NCBI GenBank assembly: GCA_947258385.1
Contig: CAMYII010000049.1
Coordinates: 73,430 to 137,429 of the forward strand
DNA: 64,000 bases
Reading direction: 5' to 3'
From: Acidiferrobacterales bacterium
Lineage (GTDB): Bacteria; Pseudomonadota; Gammaproteobacteria; Acidiferrobacterales; SZUA-150
Under the pieces are notes generated by a model. The model made no database searches and was not told the origin of the DNA. It saw only the letters and a program-made list of their open reading frames with translations. The position numbers and the translations under genes were made by a program. Shown here piece after piece: positions 1 to 8,992 of this stretch. How positions within the stretch are numbered: the first letter of the stretch is position 1; each line of letters opens with the position of its first letter.

Positions 1-175
1 CACCGATTCCCAGGGCGAGGTGACGGTGAGGCTGGAGAAGGGCGGGCGCATCGTCAACGGCCACGGCGCGGACACGGATATCGTCGTGGCCTCCGCCAAG
101 GCCTACATTCACGCCTTGAGCAAACTGGTCGCGCCGGCCCAGAAGGCCCACCCGCAGCGCGGACAGGCGATCTGA
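1..175 (+). CDS. leuA: 2-isopropylmalate synthase, C-terminal end (partial)
   Basis: Only the last 57 codons are inside the window; the frame is open from base 2 to a TGA at 173-175. The translation contains [20 protein letters not shown], the conserved end of the C-terminal leucine-binding regulatory domain of LeuA. LeuA condenses acetyl-CoA with 2-oxoisovalerate, the first committed step of leucine synthesis, and this domain gives feedback inhibition by leucine. The gene is convergent with the small membrane protein gene that follows, and a strong GC hairpin lies just downstream. The assignment rests on a short but characteristic stretch; a homocitrate or citramalate synthase with the same domain is a less likely alternative. 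Confidence 0.85.
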   Translation, partial: TDSQGEVTVRLEKGGRIVNGHGADTDIVVASAKAYIHALSKLVAPAQKAHPQRGQAI

Positions 176-204
176 GTGTCATAAGTAAGGATTACCCCCG
201 GGGG

Positions 205-240
205 CCCCGGGCGCTTCGCGCGTGAACGAAGGGCCCGGGG
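205..240. terminator. GC-rich hairpin between convergent genes
   Basis: Two 14-base arms (205-218 and 227-240) pair with a single mismatch around an 8-base loop. The hairpin lies 30 bases after the leuA stop and 44 bases from the end of the convergent minus-strand gene, a place where a shared terminator is expected. There is no clear T-run on either side, so it may be a Rho-assisted or bidirectional structure rather than a classical intrinsic terminator. Confidence 0.45.
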
Positions 241-283
241 GGCGGGGGGTGTATCCGCCCGTCGACGTCGGGCGATGGGGCGT

Positions 284-544
284 CTACTCGCGCGGCGGTT
301 TGGTCGCCTCGTGGAGGCGTTCCTTCGCCCCTTCCACCACGTCCTCGGTTTTTTGCTTGACGCTTTCCTTGACCCGTTTAGTCAGGTCGCGCTTGGCAAA
401 GGGGTTGCTCAACAGCGGGTCGTCGCGGCCGAAATTGATACCCAGGGGGAAGGCGATAATCGCGCCGAGGATCAAACCGATGATGAAGGGTTTAGCCGCT
501 CTTTTCATGCCTAATGACTCTGCCTGTTGTGTTGCGTCAATCAT
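284..544 (-). CDS. Small single-pass membrane protein, hypothetical
   Basis: About 86 residues from the ATG at 544, or 74 if the later ATG at 508 is used; neither has a strong ribosome binding site. After a short basic stretch (KRAAKP) there is one hydrophobic segment (FIIGLILGAIIAFPLGINFG). A charged, probably helical, Lys/Glu-rich tail follows (RDLTKRVKESVKQKTEDVVE). That pattern resembles short YtxH-like envelope proteins, with one membrane anchor and an amphipathic cytoplasmic helix. I do not recognise a specific family, and the function is unknown. An upstream in-frame ATG at 610 would add 22 residues but looks less natural. Confidence 0.55.
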   Translation of the reverse strand: MIDATQQAESLGMKRAAKPFIIGLILGAIIAFPLGINFGRDDPLLSNPFAKRDLTKRVKESVKQKTEDVVEGAKERLHEATKPPRE

Positions 545-797
545 ATCCGCGCGCTCTGTGATTTGGCAAACAATCCGGTGCTGTCGGCGGTTGAGGGTTC
601 TGTAGTACACTAAAAATTGACAGTCAGGCCATGCATCGAACCGAGCGCCCCGCTGCGGCCGGCACCTTAAGGAAGGGGTTGAGGGTTTTCGATCTAATGG
701 GCCATGCTGTGAACGGCGGACATGCGAGGGTGGGCAACCAAGGAACAGGGTCCAGCACAGTGAACACAGTCATCACATTGAATTTTGCTTCTGCACC

Positions 798-1529
798 ATG
801 AATCCCCAGGAGATCCGACGAAGGCAGTATCTGGCGGCCATGGGAATTCCGGTGTGGGAATCACGGACGCCGTCGGTGGCAACGCAAGTCTCATCCCCCC
901 AGACCGCGAATGCTGGCGGACCGACGGAGTCCCCGATGCCGCCTGCGCCATCGCCTGGTACGCCCGGGCCGGTGAGCGCCATGGGCTGGGAGGACTTGGA
1001 GCAGGTGGTCAGGACCTGCCGCCGCTGCGGGCTGCACAGCACCCGTACGCAGACGGTTTTCGGAACCGGCAGCCGCCGCGCGCGCTGGCTGTTCGTGGGG
1101 GAGGCGCCCGGGGCGGAGGAGGACCGCCAGGGTGAGCCGTTCGTGGGCCGGGCGGGGCAGTTGTTAAATGCTATGCTCTTGGCGATGGGGTTCAAACGTG
1201 AAGACGTCTATATCGCCAACGTGCTCAAATGCCGACCACCCAACAACCGTGACCCACAAGCCGAAGAAGTGCTGCAGTGTGAACCCTATTTGTTGCGCCA
1301 GATCGAATTGATCGATCCGGGCGTCATCGTCGCGCTTGGGCGGCACGCGGCCCACAGCCTGCTGAAGACCGAGATGGCGCTGGGCAAGCTGCGCGGCCAG
1401 CGCCTGAGCTATCACGGCACGCCCATGGTCGTGACCTATCATCCCGCCTACTTGTTGCGCAATCCCGTGGATAAGCGCAAGGTCTGGGATGATCTCTGCC
1501 TCGCACGAGACGTTCTGGAGTCGCAATGA
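798..1529 (+). CDS. Uracil-DNA glycosylase, family 4 (Fe-S)
   Basis: The 243-residue product removes uracil from DNA at the start of base excision repair. The four cysteines expected for the [4Fe-4S] cluster of family 4 enzymes are visible at C74, C77, C145 and C161. Motif 1 (GEAPGAEED, residues 101-109) and the HPAYLLRNP motif near residue 215 are both present. The N-terminal ~60 residues hold the short helix (YLAAMGIPVW) common in gammaproteobacterial members, followed by a Pro/Ser-rich linker of no obvious function. The stop overlaps the start of rimI by four bases (ATGA), indicating one transcript and translational coupling. The pairing of this gene with rimI is common in this class. Confidence 0.93.
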   Translation: MNPQEIRRRQYLAAMGIPVWESRTPSVATQVSSPQTANAGGPTESPMPPAPSPGTPGPVSAMGWEDLEQVVRTCRRCGLHSTRTQTVFGTGSRRARWLFVGEAPGAEEDRQGEPFVGRAGQLLNAMLLAMGFKREDVYIANVLKCRPPNNRDPQAEEVLQCEPYLLRQIELIDPGVIVALGRHAAHSLLKTEMALGKLRGQRLSYHGTPMVVTYHPAYLLRNPVDKRKVWDDLCLARDVLESQ

Positions 1530-2017
1530 GCGCCGTCGTCTTTGAGCCCTTACCGGTGCTGCGGCCGATGCGGCAGCAGGATTTGCCGGCCGTGCTGGAA
1601 GTCGAGCGGGCGGCCTACGACCAGCCATGGTCGGAGAACATTTTCCAAGACTGTCTGCGGGTCGGATATTACTGCGTGGTGTCTGACTTCGACGGCCGCA
1701 TCGTCGGCCACGGCATCATGTCGCTCGGGGTGGGTGAGTGCCATTTATTGAATATCTGTATCCACCCCGACTATCAGCGCCGCAGACTGGGCAATCAACT
1801 GGTCAATTATTTATTGGATCTGGCGCGTTGGAAGAAGATCCGCATGGCCTTCCTCGAGGTCCGGGTCTCCAACCAGGCGGCGTATAAGCTTTATACCAGG
1901 CTCGGTTTTGATGAAATCGGCGTGCGTAAGAACTATTACCCGTCGCCCGGCGGCCGGGAGGATGCGCTGATCCTGGCGCTGGACTTAGAACCCTCCTCGG
2001 GCAGGGTTCCGGGTTGA
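1526..2017 (+). CDS. rimI: Ribosomal protein S18-alanine N-acetyltransferase
   Basis: A 163-residue GNAT-family acetyltransferase that transfers acetyl from acetyl-CoA to the N-terminal alanine of ribosomal protein S18. The acetyl-CoA-binding motif A is visible as HPDYQRRRLGNQLVNYLL, followed by the family's EVRVSNQAAYKLYTRLGF segment and the RKNYYP motif typical of RimI. Length matches the family, with a slight N-terminal extension. The start overlaps the preceding glycosylase stop by four bases. The gene ends seven bases before the stop of convergent valS, so the two transcripts meet with essentially no spacer. Confidence 0.93.
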   Translation: MSAVVFEPLPVLRPMRQQDLPAVLEVERAAYDQPWSENIFQDCLRVGYYCVVSDFDGRIVGHGIMSLGVGECHLLNICIHPDYQRRRLGNQLVNYLLDLARWKKIRMAFLEVRVSNQAAYKLYTRLGFDEIGVRKNYYPSPGGREDALILALDLEPSSGRVPG

Positions 2018-2024
2018 CCGGCGT

Positions 2025-4811
2025 CTAATCCGGCAGGGCCTCGATCTTCGCCAGTTGCGCGTCCAGATTGGCGAGCGACGCCTGGGCTTCCTCAATCTGC
2101 TTGCGTTTCTTCGCCACCACCGATGGCGGGGCATTGCTGACAAAGTTTGCATTGGCCAGCTCGGCCTCGGCCTTTTGCAGGTTTTGCTGTAGCTTTTCGA
2201 TGTCTTTGCCCAGGCGTTTGCGTTCCGCCTCCTTGTCGATAAGATCCGCCAGCGGTACCAGCACCTTCATCGAGCCGACCAGCGCGGTCGCGGCCTGCGG
2301 CGCCTCTTCATCCTCGCCGATGCAGCCGATGGACTTCATTCTGGCCAGAGTCACAAGGTGGTCGCGGTGTCGTTCGAGATACGCCCGATCCTGTTGCGAG
2401 GCGCCCTGCAGCATCACCGGGATCCGTTTTCCGGGCTCGATATTCATCTCGCCGCGGATGTTGCGCACGCCGTTAACGACCGCCATTACCCACTGCATCT
2501 CTTCGGTGGCCGCCGGGTCGATGTGCTCGCTCCAGCTCACGGGATAAGGCTGCAGCATGAGGGTGTCACCTTGCTTGCCGGCCAGTGCGGCGACCCGCTG
2601 CCAGATCTCTTCGGTGACAAAGGGCATCAGCGGATGCAGCAGGCGCAGCATCGCCTCGAGCACGCCGATGAGGGTGTGGCGCGTGCCACGCAACAGCTCA
2701 GGCGTACTCCCGGCGTCGTTCAGCACCACTTTCGAGAGTTCGAGGTACCAGCTGCAGTATTCATCCCAGACGAAGCCGTACAGGGCCTGTGCCATGTGAT
2801 CCAGGCGGTAGGCGTTGAGCGCGGTCTGCGCCTGCGCGCTGACTTCCTGCAAGCGCGAGACAATCCAGCGGTCGGCGACCGTTAATTGCAGCTTGCCGCC
2901 GTGCTGGCCGCAGTCCTCGCCGTCGGTGTTCATCAGCACGTAGCGCGCGGCGTTCCACAGTTTGTTGCAGAAATTGCGGTAGCCCGTGATGCGGCCGAGA
3001 TCGAAATTGATATGCCGGCCGGTCGAGGCGAGCGCGGCGAAGGTGAAGCGCAGCGCGTCGGTCCCGAAGGCCGGTATGCCATCGGGGAAATCCTTGCGCG
3101 TGGCCTTTTCAATCTTCGGCGCCATTTCCGGCTGCATCAGCCCGGCGGTGCGCTTTGCTATCAGCGCGTCCAGGCCGATGCCGTCGATCAGATCGATCGG
3201 GTCCAGCACGTTGCCCTTGGATTTGGACATCTTCTGGCCGTGGGCGTCGCGGATCAGTCCGTGGATGTAGACCTCGCGGAAGGGGACCTGGCCGGTGAAC
3301 TTGAGCCCCATCATGATCATGCGGGCGACCCAGAAGAAGATGATATCGAAACCGGTGACCAGCACGGAGGTCGGATAGAAGGTTTGAAGCGCCGGGGTCT
3401 GCTCGGGCCAGCCGAGGGTGGAGAACGGCCACAGCGCCGAGGAGAACCAGGTATCGAGCACGTCTTCGTCCTGGGTCAGCGTGACCTCGCTGCCGAGCGC
3501 GTGTTTGGCGCGCACCTCCTGCTCGGAACGCCCGACGTAGACCGTGCCTTCGGCGTCGTACCAGGCGGGGATGCGGTGCCCCCACCAGATCTGGCGCGAG
3601 ATACACCAGTCCTGGATATTGCGCATCCATTCGTAGTAGGTGTTCTTCCAGTTCTCCGGCACGAATTTGATGGCGCCGGTCTCCACGGCCTCGATCGCGG
3701 GTGCCGCCAGGGGGCCGGTCTTGACGTACCACTGATCGGTGAGAAAGGGTTCAACGATGGCACCGGAGCGGTCACAGCGCGGCACCATGAGTTTGTGGTC
3801 CTCGATGCCCTCCAGCAGCCCCTGATCCTGCAGGTCCTGGACGATCCTTTTGCGTGCCTCGAAACGGTCGAGGCCGCGGTAGGCCGGCGGGGCCTGCTCG
3901 TTGAGGCTGGCGTCGACCGTGAAGATATTGATCATGGGCAGGTCGTGGCGCCTGCCCACCTCGTAGTCGTTGAAGTCGTGGGCCGGGGTGATCTTGACAC
4001 AGCCGGTGCCGAACTCCGGATCGACATATTCATCGGCGATGATGGGAATGTTGCGGCCGGCGAGCGGCAGCACCACCGACTTGCCGATCAGATGCCGGTA
4101 GCGCTCATCATCCGGATGCACCGCCACGGCGGTATCGCCCAACATGGTCTCCGGGCGGGTCGTGGCCACGACGAGGTGGCCGTCGCCCGACGCTAGGGGG
4201 TAACGCATGTGCCAGAGGCTACCGCTTTCTTCCCGCGAGACGACCTCCAGGTCGGAGACGGCGGTGTGCAGCACCGGGTCCCAGTTGACCAGACGCTTGC
4301 CGCGGTAGATCAGGCCCTCGTCGTAGAGCCGGATGAAGACCTCGTTGACCGCCTCGGAGAGCCCCGCGTCCATGGTGAAGCGCTCCCGGGACCAGTCGAG
4401 CGAGGCGCCCATGCGCCGTAACTGGCGGCTGATGGTGCCGCCGGATTCCGCCTTCCACTGCCAGACGCGCTCGACGAAGGCCTCGCGGCCGAGGTCGTGG
4501 CGGGTCTTGCCTTCGGCGTTGAGCTGGCGCTCCACGACCATTTGGGTGGCGATGCCGGCATGATCCGACCCTGCCTGCCACAGCGTGTTATCGCCCTTCA
4601 TGCGGTGGTAGCGGGTCAGGGCGTCCATGATCATGTCCTGGAAGGCGTGACCCATGTGCAGGCTGCCGGTCACATTGGGCGGCGGGATCATGATGCAGTA
4701 GGCCGTCCCGGCGCCTTGCGGCGCAAAATAGCCGGCGGATTCCCAGCGCTGGTAGATCCGCTGTTCGATGGCGTGGGGGTCGTAGGTCTTTTCCAGGGTC
4801 TTGCTTTTCAT
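2025..4811 (-). CDS. valS: Valyl-tRNA synthetase
   Basis: Class I aminoacyl-tRNA synthetase charging tRNA-Val. The HIGH-type signature appears in [15 protein letters not shown] and the KMSKS loop in [10 protein letters not shown]. The CP1 editing domain lies between, and the C-terminus ends in the valine-enzyme coiled-coil arm ([20 protein letters not shown]). From the ATG at 4811 the protein is 928 residues, close to the family norm of about 920-950. An in-frame ATG at 4883 would add 24 residues, but that stretch is encoded by a perfect hairpin (4833-4863) and lacks family character, so the internal start is preferred. Neither start has a strong Shine-Dalgarno sequence. Confidence 0.96.
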   Translation of the reverse strand: MKSKTLEKTYDPHAIEQRIYQRWESAGYFAPQGAGTAYCIMIPPPNVTGSLHMGHAFQDMIMDALTRYHRMKGDNTLWQAGSDHAGIATQMVVERQLNAEGKTRHDLGREAFVERVWQWKAESGGTISRQLRRMGASLDWSRERFTMDAGLSEAVNEVFIRLYDEGLIYRGKRLVNWDPVLHTAVSDLEVVSREESGSLWHMRYPLASGDGHLVVATTRPETMLGDTAVAVHPDDERYRHLIGKSVVLPLAGRNIPIIADEYVDPEFGTGCVKITPAHDFNDYEVGRRHDLPMINIFTVDASLNEQAPPAYRGLDRFEARKRIVQDLQDQGLLEGIEDHKLMVPRCDRSGAIVEPFLTDQWYVKTGPLAAPAIEAVETGAIKFVPENWKNTYYEWMRNIQDWCISRQIWWGHRIPAWYDAEGTVYVGRSEQEVRAKHALGSEVTLTQDEDVLDTWFSSALWPFSTLGWPEQTPALQTFYPTSVLVTGFDIIFFWVARMIMMGLKFTGQVPFREVYIHGLIRDAHGQKMSKSKGNVLDPIDLIDGIGLDALIAKRTAGLMQPEMAPKIEKATRKDFPDGIPAFGTDALRFTFAALASTGRHINFDLGRITGYRNFCNKLWNAARYVLMNTDGEDCGQHGGKLQLTVADRWIVSRLQEVSAQAQTALNAYRLDHMAQALYGFVWDEYCSWYLELSKVVLNDAGSTPELLRGTRHTLIGVLEAMLRLLHPLMPFVTEEIWQRVAALAGKQGDTLMLQPYPVSWSEHIDPAATEEMQWVMAVVNGVRNIRGEMNIEPGKRIPVMLQGASQQDRAYLERHRDHLVTLARMKSIGCIGEDEEAPQAATALVGSMKVLVPLADLIDKEAERKRLGKDIEKLQQNLQKAEAELANANFVSNAPPSVVAKKRKQIEEAQASLANLDAQLAKIEALPD

Positions 4812-4832
4812 TGGGGGGAGACGCTCACACAA

Positions 4833-4863
4833 CAGCGGGAAAGGCGCGCGGCCTTTCCCGCTG
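4833..4863 (-). terminator. Perfect 13-bp hairpin upstream of valS
   Basis: The arms 4833-4845 and 4851-4863 are perfectly complementary with a 5-base loop. The hairpin sits between the stop of the upstream 248-residue gene (4887) and the valS start (4811), all on the minus strand. No T-run follows, so it may be an attenuator-like or mRNA-processing structure, or a leaky terminator, rather than a strong intrinsic terminator. Confidence 0.4.
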
Positions 4864-4886
4864 GAAATCATAACTGTCCGCAATGG

Positions 4887-5633
4887 TTACCGTTGCTCCG
4901 AATCGTGCGTATTGTCCATGTTTGCACCCTGTTGTTCCAGCTCTTCCTGCAATAACTGCTGCAGCCGGTTGATGGTGATCGGATCCAGGCCGCGCTCACC
5001 GCGTTTTCGCAACTCGATATTCAGCTTGGCGATGGTGCGCACGGCGATATCGTGGGCGCGATCGGCCGAGGGCAGCGGTGTCGCGGGCATGCCCGGTGCG
5101 CCCGCGGGCGGCGGGGCGGCGACGTCATTGAGGATGGGGATGTCGTCCCAGTCCATCTCGACCTGTCGGACTTTGCGGCGATGACGCTTCTTCGGCCCGG
5201 CGTCGCGCTTCGGCGCCTCCTCGCGCCTTTGTTCGCCCCCTGCCGCCGGGGTGGGTGCGGCGCTGCCCATGTCTTCGGTACCCGGGATCATGAGTTGTTC
5301 GCTTGTCACCTCCGCCATCGGATGGGAGGCCGCAGGCGCGGGCTCGCCGGCATCCTGTGGGCGGGAGGCATCGTCCTGCGCGGTTTCGGGCGCTACCGGG
5401 GTGAGGGTGATCTCTTCGATGTCCGCGACCCCGGCGCCATCGTCATTGATCAGCGCCTTCAGCGACTGGACGACCTGGCGCGGGTCGCCGCGGGCTGCCG
5501 GCGGGCCGTGCGTTTGGACCGTATTATCGTCCGCCAATTCGTTATGCACCAAATCTTGCAGCGAATGCAGCACGTCATCCAGCGCATGTTTGGCCGAAGG
5601 TTTGTGTTTGCGCTTGTTGCGGGCTCTCGTCAT
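4887..5633 (-). CDS. Hypothetical protein, low-complexity linker with conserved ends
   Basis: The 248-residue product has a basic N-terminus (RARNKRKHKPSAKHALDDVL), a long Pro/Ala/Glu-rich and probably disordered middle (about 75-140), a basic patch (PKKRHRRKVRQVEMDWDDIP), and a helical C-terminus (residues 200-240). I do not recognise the family. It is soluble by composition, with no signal peptide or membrane segment. It lies between holC (26 bases upstream) and valS. The position suggests co-transcription with pepA, holC and valS. Function unknown; the WDDIP motif and terminal helix are the parts most worth comparing across relatives. Confidence 0.7.
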   Translation of the reverse strand: MTRARNKRKHKPSAKHALDDVLHSLQDLVHNELADDNTVQTHGPPAARGDPRQVVQSLKALINDDGAGVADIEEITLTPVAPETAQDDASRPQDAGEPAPAASHPMAEVTSEQLMIPGTEDMGSAAPTPAAGGEQRREEAPKRDAGPKKRHRRKVRQVEMDWDDIPILNDVAAPPPAGAPGMPATPLPSADRAHDIAVRTIAKLNIELRKRGERGLDPITINRLQQLLQEELEQQGANMDNTHDSEQR

Positions 5634-5659
5634 GGTCAGCGGATCGATATTCTCAGCCT

Positions 5660-6085
5660 TTACAGTTCATGGGTCTCCAGTTCGTAGCCGCGCTCCCGAT
5701 AGAAGCGGTAGCGCTCGCGCGCCTGTGTGCGGCCGTCTTCGGTACTGTCCACGACGTCTATGACACGGTCAAAACGGCTGAAAAACTGGGGAACGTCGGT
5801 TACGAGAGAAATCAAAATATCATGACACGTATCCGGTGGCTCCCCGTGACCGATAATGACGGGCAGCGTCGTATCCATCTTATTAGAGTATACATCGTGG
5901 GGAATGAAACTGCCGGCGTCGAAGGTCCAGAGAAACCGGTCAAGTTCCCGGGACTGCTCCGCGCTCGCTGTCAGCACGTAGATCTGATGGCCGAGGCGGA
6001 ATGCCTTGTTGGTGAGCTTGCACGCGAAGGACTCTTTGGACGCGGGGCCCGGCCGGGTGAGCAGATAGAAATCAACGCGTGTCAT
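5660..6085 (-). CDS. holC: DNA polymerase III chi subunit
   Basis: A 141-residue protein matching the chi subunit of the DNA polymerase III clamp-loader complex, which binds psi and single-strand binding protein on the lagging strand. The family opening (MTRVDFYLLTRP) and the following segments (AFRLGHQIYVLTAS, LDRFLWTFDAGSFIPHDVY) are all recognisable. The C-terminus includes FSRFDRVIDVVD and a helical RERYRFYRERGYE. Length is typical. The gene lies between pepA and valS on the same strand, an arrangement seen across Gammaproteobacteria, with one extra hypothetical gene inserted before valS here. Confidence 0.92.
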   Translation of the reverse strand: MTRVDFYLLTRPGPASKESFACKLTNKAFRLGHQIYVLTASAEQSRELDRFLWTFDAGSFIPHDVYSNKMDTTLPVIIGHGEPPDTCHDILISLVTDVPQFFSRFDRVIDVVDSTEDGRTQARERYRFYRERGYELETHEL

Positions 6086-6169
6086 GGTTGCCAGGGTGTG
6101 GGGGCAAGGCCGCCATTGACAGGGTTTCGAAGGGCCGGTTGTCCAAGGTCACTCTGGGGTCGGGCCAGG

Positions 6170-7693
6170 CTAATCCGTTGGACCCGCTTGCTGGCGTTTC
6201 TTGGGTCTTTGTGCCCGGTTTATCAGGTATCGCGTCAACAGCGCGACCGGGCGCCCGGTCGCGCCTTTCTCTTTTCCTCGTTTCCACGCCGTGCCGGCGA
6301 TGTCCAGGTGCGCCCATTTGAATTTCTTGGCGTAGCGTGAGAGGAAACAGGCTGCGGTGATTGTGCCGGCTTCACGTCCGCCGACATTGGCCATATCCGC
6401 GAAATTGGTGTCGAGCTGCTCCTGATAATCGCTCCACAAGGGTAGCTGCCAGGCGCGGTCATGGGCCTCCCTGCCCGCCTTCAGCAGCTCGCTGACCACC
6501 GTCTCGTCGTTGCCCAGTAAGCCGCTTGCGTGCGCGCCCAGGGCGACGACGCAAGCGCCGGTAAGCGTGGCAACGTCAATCACCGCCTCAGGATTGAAAC
6601 GCTCGGTATAGGTCAGGGCGTCGCAGAGGATCAAGCGGCCTTCGGCGTCGGTGTTAAGAATCTCGATCGTCTGGCCCGACATGCTGGTGACGACATCACC
6701 CGGCTTGTTGGCGTTGCCGTCGGGCAGGTTCTCTGAGCTCGGGATGACACCGATCACGTGCAGTGGAAGTTTCAGCTCGGCGATCGCTTTTAGGGCACCC
6801 AACACGCTCGCGCCGCCGCACATATCGTACTTCATTTCATCCATAGCCTCGGCGGGTTTCAGGGAAATGCCGCCGGCATCGAACGTCAGGCCTTTGCCAA
6901 CCAGCACCGTCGGCGCTTCGTCCTTTCGGCCCCCGGCGTACTCCATGATGATGAATTTGGCCGGCTGGCGGCTGCCGCGGGCGACGGACAGCAGTGCGCC
7001 CATGCCGAGCGCCTGCATGTCCGCTGCTTCCAGCACCGTGGTTTTGATCGGGGCTTGATCCTGAAGCGCAAGCGCCTGCTCGGCCAGGTAGCTTGGGGTG
7101 CAGATATTTCCGGGGAGGTTTCCGAGGTCCTTGGCCAGCGCCACGCCGGCACTGACGGCCCTGCCTTCTTCAACGGCGGTCTGCCCGGCGGCAACATCGT
7201 TGCGCCCGGGAACCATCAGGATCACCTTGCCCAGCGGGTTCCGCTCATCGGAGGCCTGGCTCTTCAACTGCTCGAAACGGTACAGGGTCTCGGCGGTCGT
7301 CTCCACCGCCAGTCGCACTTTCCACGCGACGTCCCGCCCCTTGACCTCCAGCTCGGGGAGGTAGCTGGTCATGTCCGTGGCACCTGTGTCATTGAGCAAC
7401 CGAGTGGCCGCGGCCGTCGCTTTGCGATAGTTGTTCTCATCGAACTCGGTTTCCTTGCCGCAGCCGACGAGCAGCACGCGTTCGCAGGGCATATCGGGAA
7501 CACTATGCAGCAGCAGCGTCTGGCCGAGCTTGCCCTGCATATCACCGCGGCGCAGGATCTTGTCCAATGCGCCTTCGGAGATCTGATCAATGCGCTCGGC
7601 TGCGGGTGACAGCTTGCCTGATTCGAACACGCCGGCCACCACGCAGGCGCTGCGCTGTGTCTCGGGTGCTCCGCTTCCTACCAGGAATTCCAT
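6170..7693 (-). CDS. pepA: Leucyl aminopeptidase (M17)
   Basis: A 507-residue cytosolic metallo-aminopeptidase of family M17, which removes N-terminal residues from peptides. In PepA proteins with a DNA-binding role it also acts in site-specific recombination or transcription. The catalytic domain shows the metal-binding and catalytic stretch VGKGLTFDAGGISLKPAE, MKYDMCGGA, and the signature NTDAEGRL. The N-terminal macro-like domain occupies roughly residues 1-170. Length fits the family. It is the first gene of the minus-strand run pepA-holC-hypothetical-valS and is divergent from lptF, with a 198-base AT-rich spacer that must hold both promoters. Confidence 0.95.
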   Translation of the reverse strand: MEFLVGSGAPETQRSACVVAGVFESGKLSPAAERIDQISEGALDKILRRGDMQGKLGQTLLLHSVPDMPCERVLLVGCGKETEFDENNYRKATAAATRLLNDTGATDMTSYLPELEVKGRDVAWKVRLAVETTAETLYRFEQLKSQASDERNPLGKVILMVPGRNDVAAGQTAVEEGRAVSAGVALAKDLGNLPGNICTPSYLAEQALALQDQAPIKTTVLEAADMQALGMGALLSVARGSRQPAKFIIMEYAGGRKDEAPTVLVGKGLTFDAGGISLKPAEAMDEMKYDMCGGASVLGALKAIAELKLPLHVIGVIPSSENLPDGNANKPGDVVTSMSGQTIEILNTDAEGRLILCDALTYTERFNPEAVIDVATLTGACVVALGAHASGLLGNDETVVSELLKAGREAHDRAWQLPLWSDYQEQLDTNFADMANVGGREAGTITAACFLSRYAKKFKWAHLDIAGTAWKRGKEKGATGRPVALLTRYLINRAQRPKKRQQAGPTD

Positions 7694-7891
7694 AAGTTTT
7701 GGCTGTTGGTCGCGCCGTTGCGGACGCGGGCTGTGATATAGTTTAATTCAAGCATTGGGAACGGGTTTAATGTTAAATCAAATGGTTATTAACGCCTTGC
7801 CGCGAAAATCAAAATACGATATCTCGCCCGGTCTTAAGGATTGTCCATTGTTTTCTCACCCTGTGTCAAAATTCTCTCTGTTCATCCCGGT

Positions 7892-8992
7892 ATGATCACC
7901 AACCGTGCGCTATTTCGCGAGTCGGCCCAGACCAGCCTCGCCATCATCGCCGTGCTCACGGTGTTGATGTTGTTTTTCGGTTTGACCCAGACACTGGGAT
8001 TGGCCGCCACGGGCAAGCGCGCGGCGCAAACGGTATTTCAGCTCGTTGGGCTGGAAACCATTCGCGCGCTTGATACCCTTGCGCCGCTGGCGTTTTTTTT
8101 GGGAATTCTGTTGACGGTCAGTCGCTGGTACCGGGACAGCGAAATTGCCGTGCTGTCGGCCTGTGGCATCAGTCTGGTACAGCTGTTGCGACCGGTCGTG
8201 TTGCTGGCAACATGTTTTGTTGTGCTGGGCGCCTTGAATTCCTTGTATCTGTCGCCGTTGGCGGTCCGGCACATGGACGCGATTAAACAGCAAGCGCGGC
8301 AACGTGTGACGGTTGATACAATAGAACCAGGCATTTTCCGCGGTTCAAAAACGGGTGGGCGGGTGTTCTACGTTGAGGGTATCGATGCGCAACGCGTAAC
8401 CTTCAAAGGTGTTTTTGTCAGCTCTCCTGTCACGGTGCAAGACGGTATACCTAAAGCCGGTGTGGTGGTCGCGGCCACCGGCCGGCATATTGCCGATGAG
8501 AAAACAGGCGAGAATCTCATCGTTCTGGAAAACGGGACTTCCTATGAAGGCGCGCCGGGCGAAGCGGATTACCGTATCATCACATTTGAAAAATACACCT
8601 TACGGCTTGAACCCCAAGAGGCCGTTGATGCGCCGCCGCCGATCGAGGGGATACCGACATCGGATCTGCTCGGCACCGGCAAGGGACCGCACAACGCAGA
8701 ATTGCAATGGCGCGTGGCGCGACCGGCAGCAATATTTGTGCTGGCGGTATTTGCCCTGGTCCTGGCGCACACCGACACGCGCAAAGGCCGTTCCGGCAAC
8801 GTGCTCGTCGCCGTACTGGTATTTTTCATCTACGCCAATCTCCTTGGCGTGGGCGCCGGCCTGCTCAAACGCGGCGAGCTGCCGGCCGTTGTGAGCCTAT
8901 GGGGTGTGCATGCCGGGTTTGCCTTGCTGGCGGCTTACCTGTTGATGCGCCGCAATCAAAACCGGCCCATTTTCGCGATTCCCCGACCATGA
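7892..8992 (+). CDS. lptF: LPS export permease LptF
   Basis: A 366-residue inner-membrane subunit of the LptB2FG ABC transporter, which extracts LPS from the inner membrane for transport to the cell surface. The start MITNRALFRE at 7892 matches the family opening. A longer frame back to 7841 adds non-conserved residues and was not used. Hydrophobic segments cluster at residues ~15-35, 55-75, 100-120 and in the last 100 residues, with the periplasmic jellyroll between them. The stop overlaps the lptG start by four bases (ATGA), the usual coupled arrangement. Confidence 0.94.
   Translation: MITNRALFRESAQTSLAIIAVLTVLMLFFGLTQTLGLAATGKRAAQTVFQLVGLETIRALDTLAPLAFFLGILLTVSRWYRDSEIAVLSACGISLVQLLRPVVLLATCFVVLGALNSLYLSPLAVRHMDAIKQQARQRVTVDTIEPGIFRGSKTGGRVFYVEGIDAQRVTFKGVFVSSPVTVQDGIPKAGVVVAATGRHIADEKTGENLIVLENGTSYEGAPGEADYRIITFEKYTLRLEPQEAVDAPPPIEGIPTSDLLGTGKGPHNAELQWRVARPAAIFVLAVFALVLAHTDTRKGRSGNVLVAVLVFFIYANLLGVGAGLLKRGELPAVVSLWGVHAGFALLAAYLLMRRNQNRPIFAIPRP

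Noticed and set aside
2886..4196. A 436-codon plus-strand frame
   Set aside because: It is antisense to valS, whose motifs are intact, and has a His/Gly/Asp-rich composition typical of reversed GC-rich genes.
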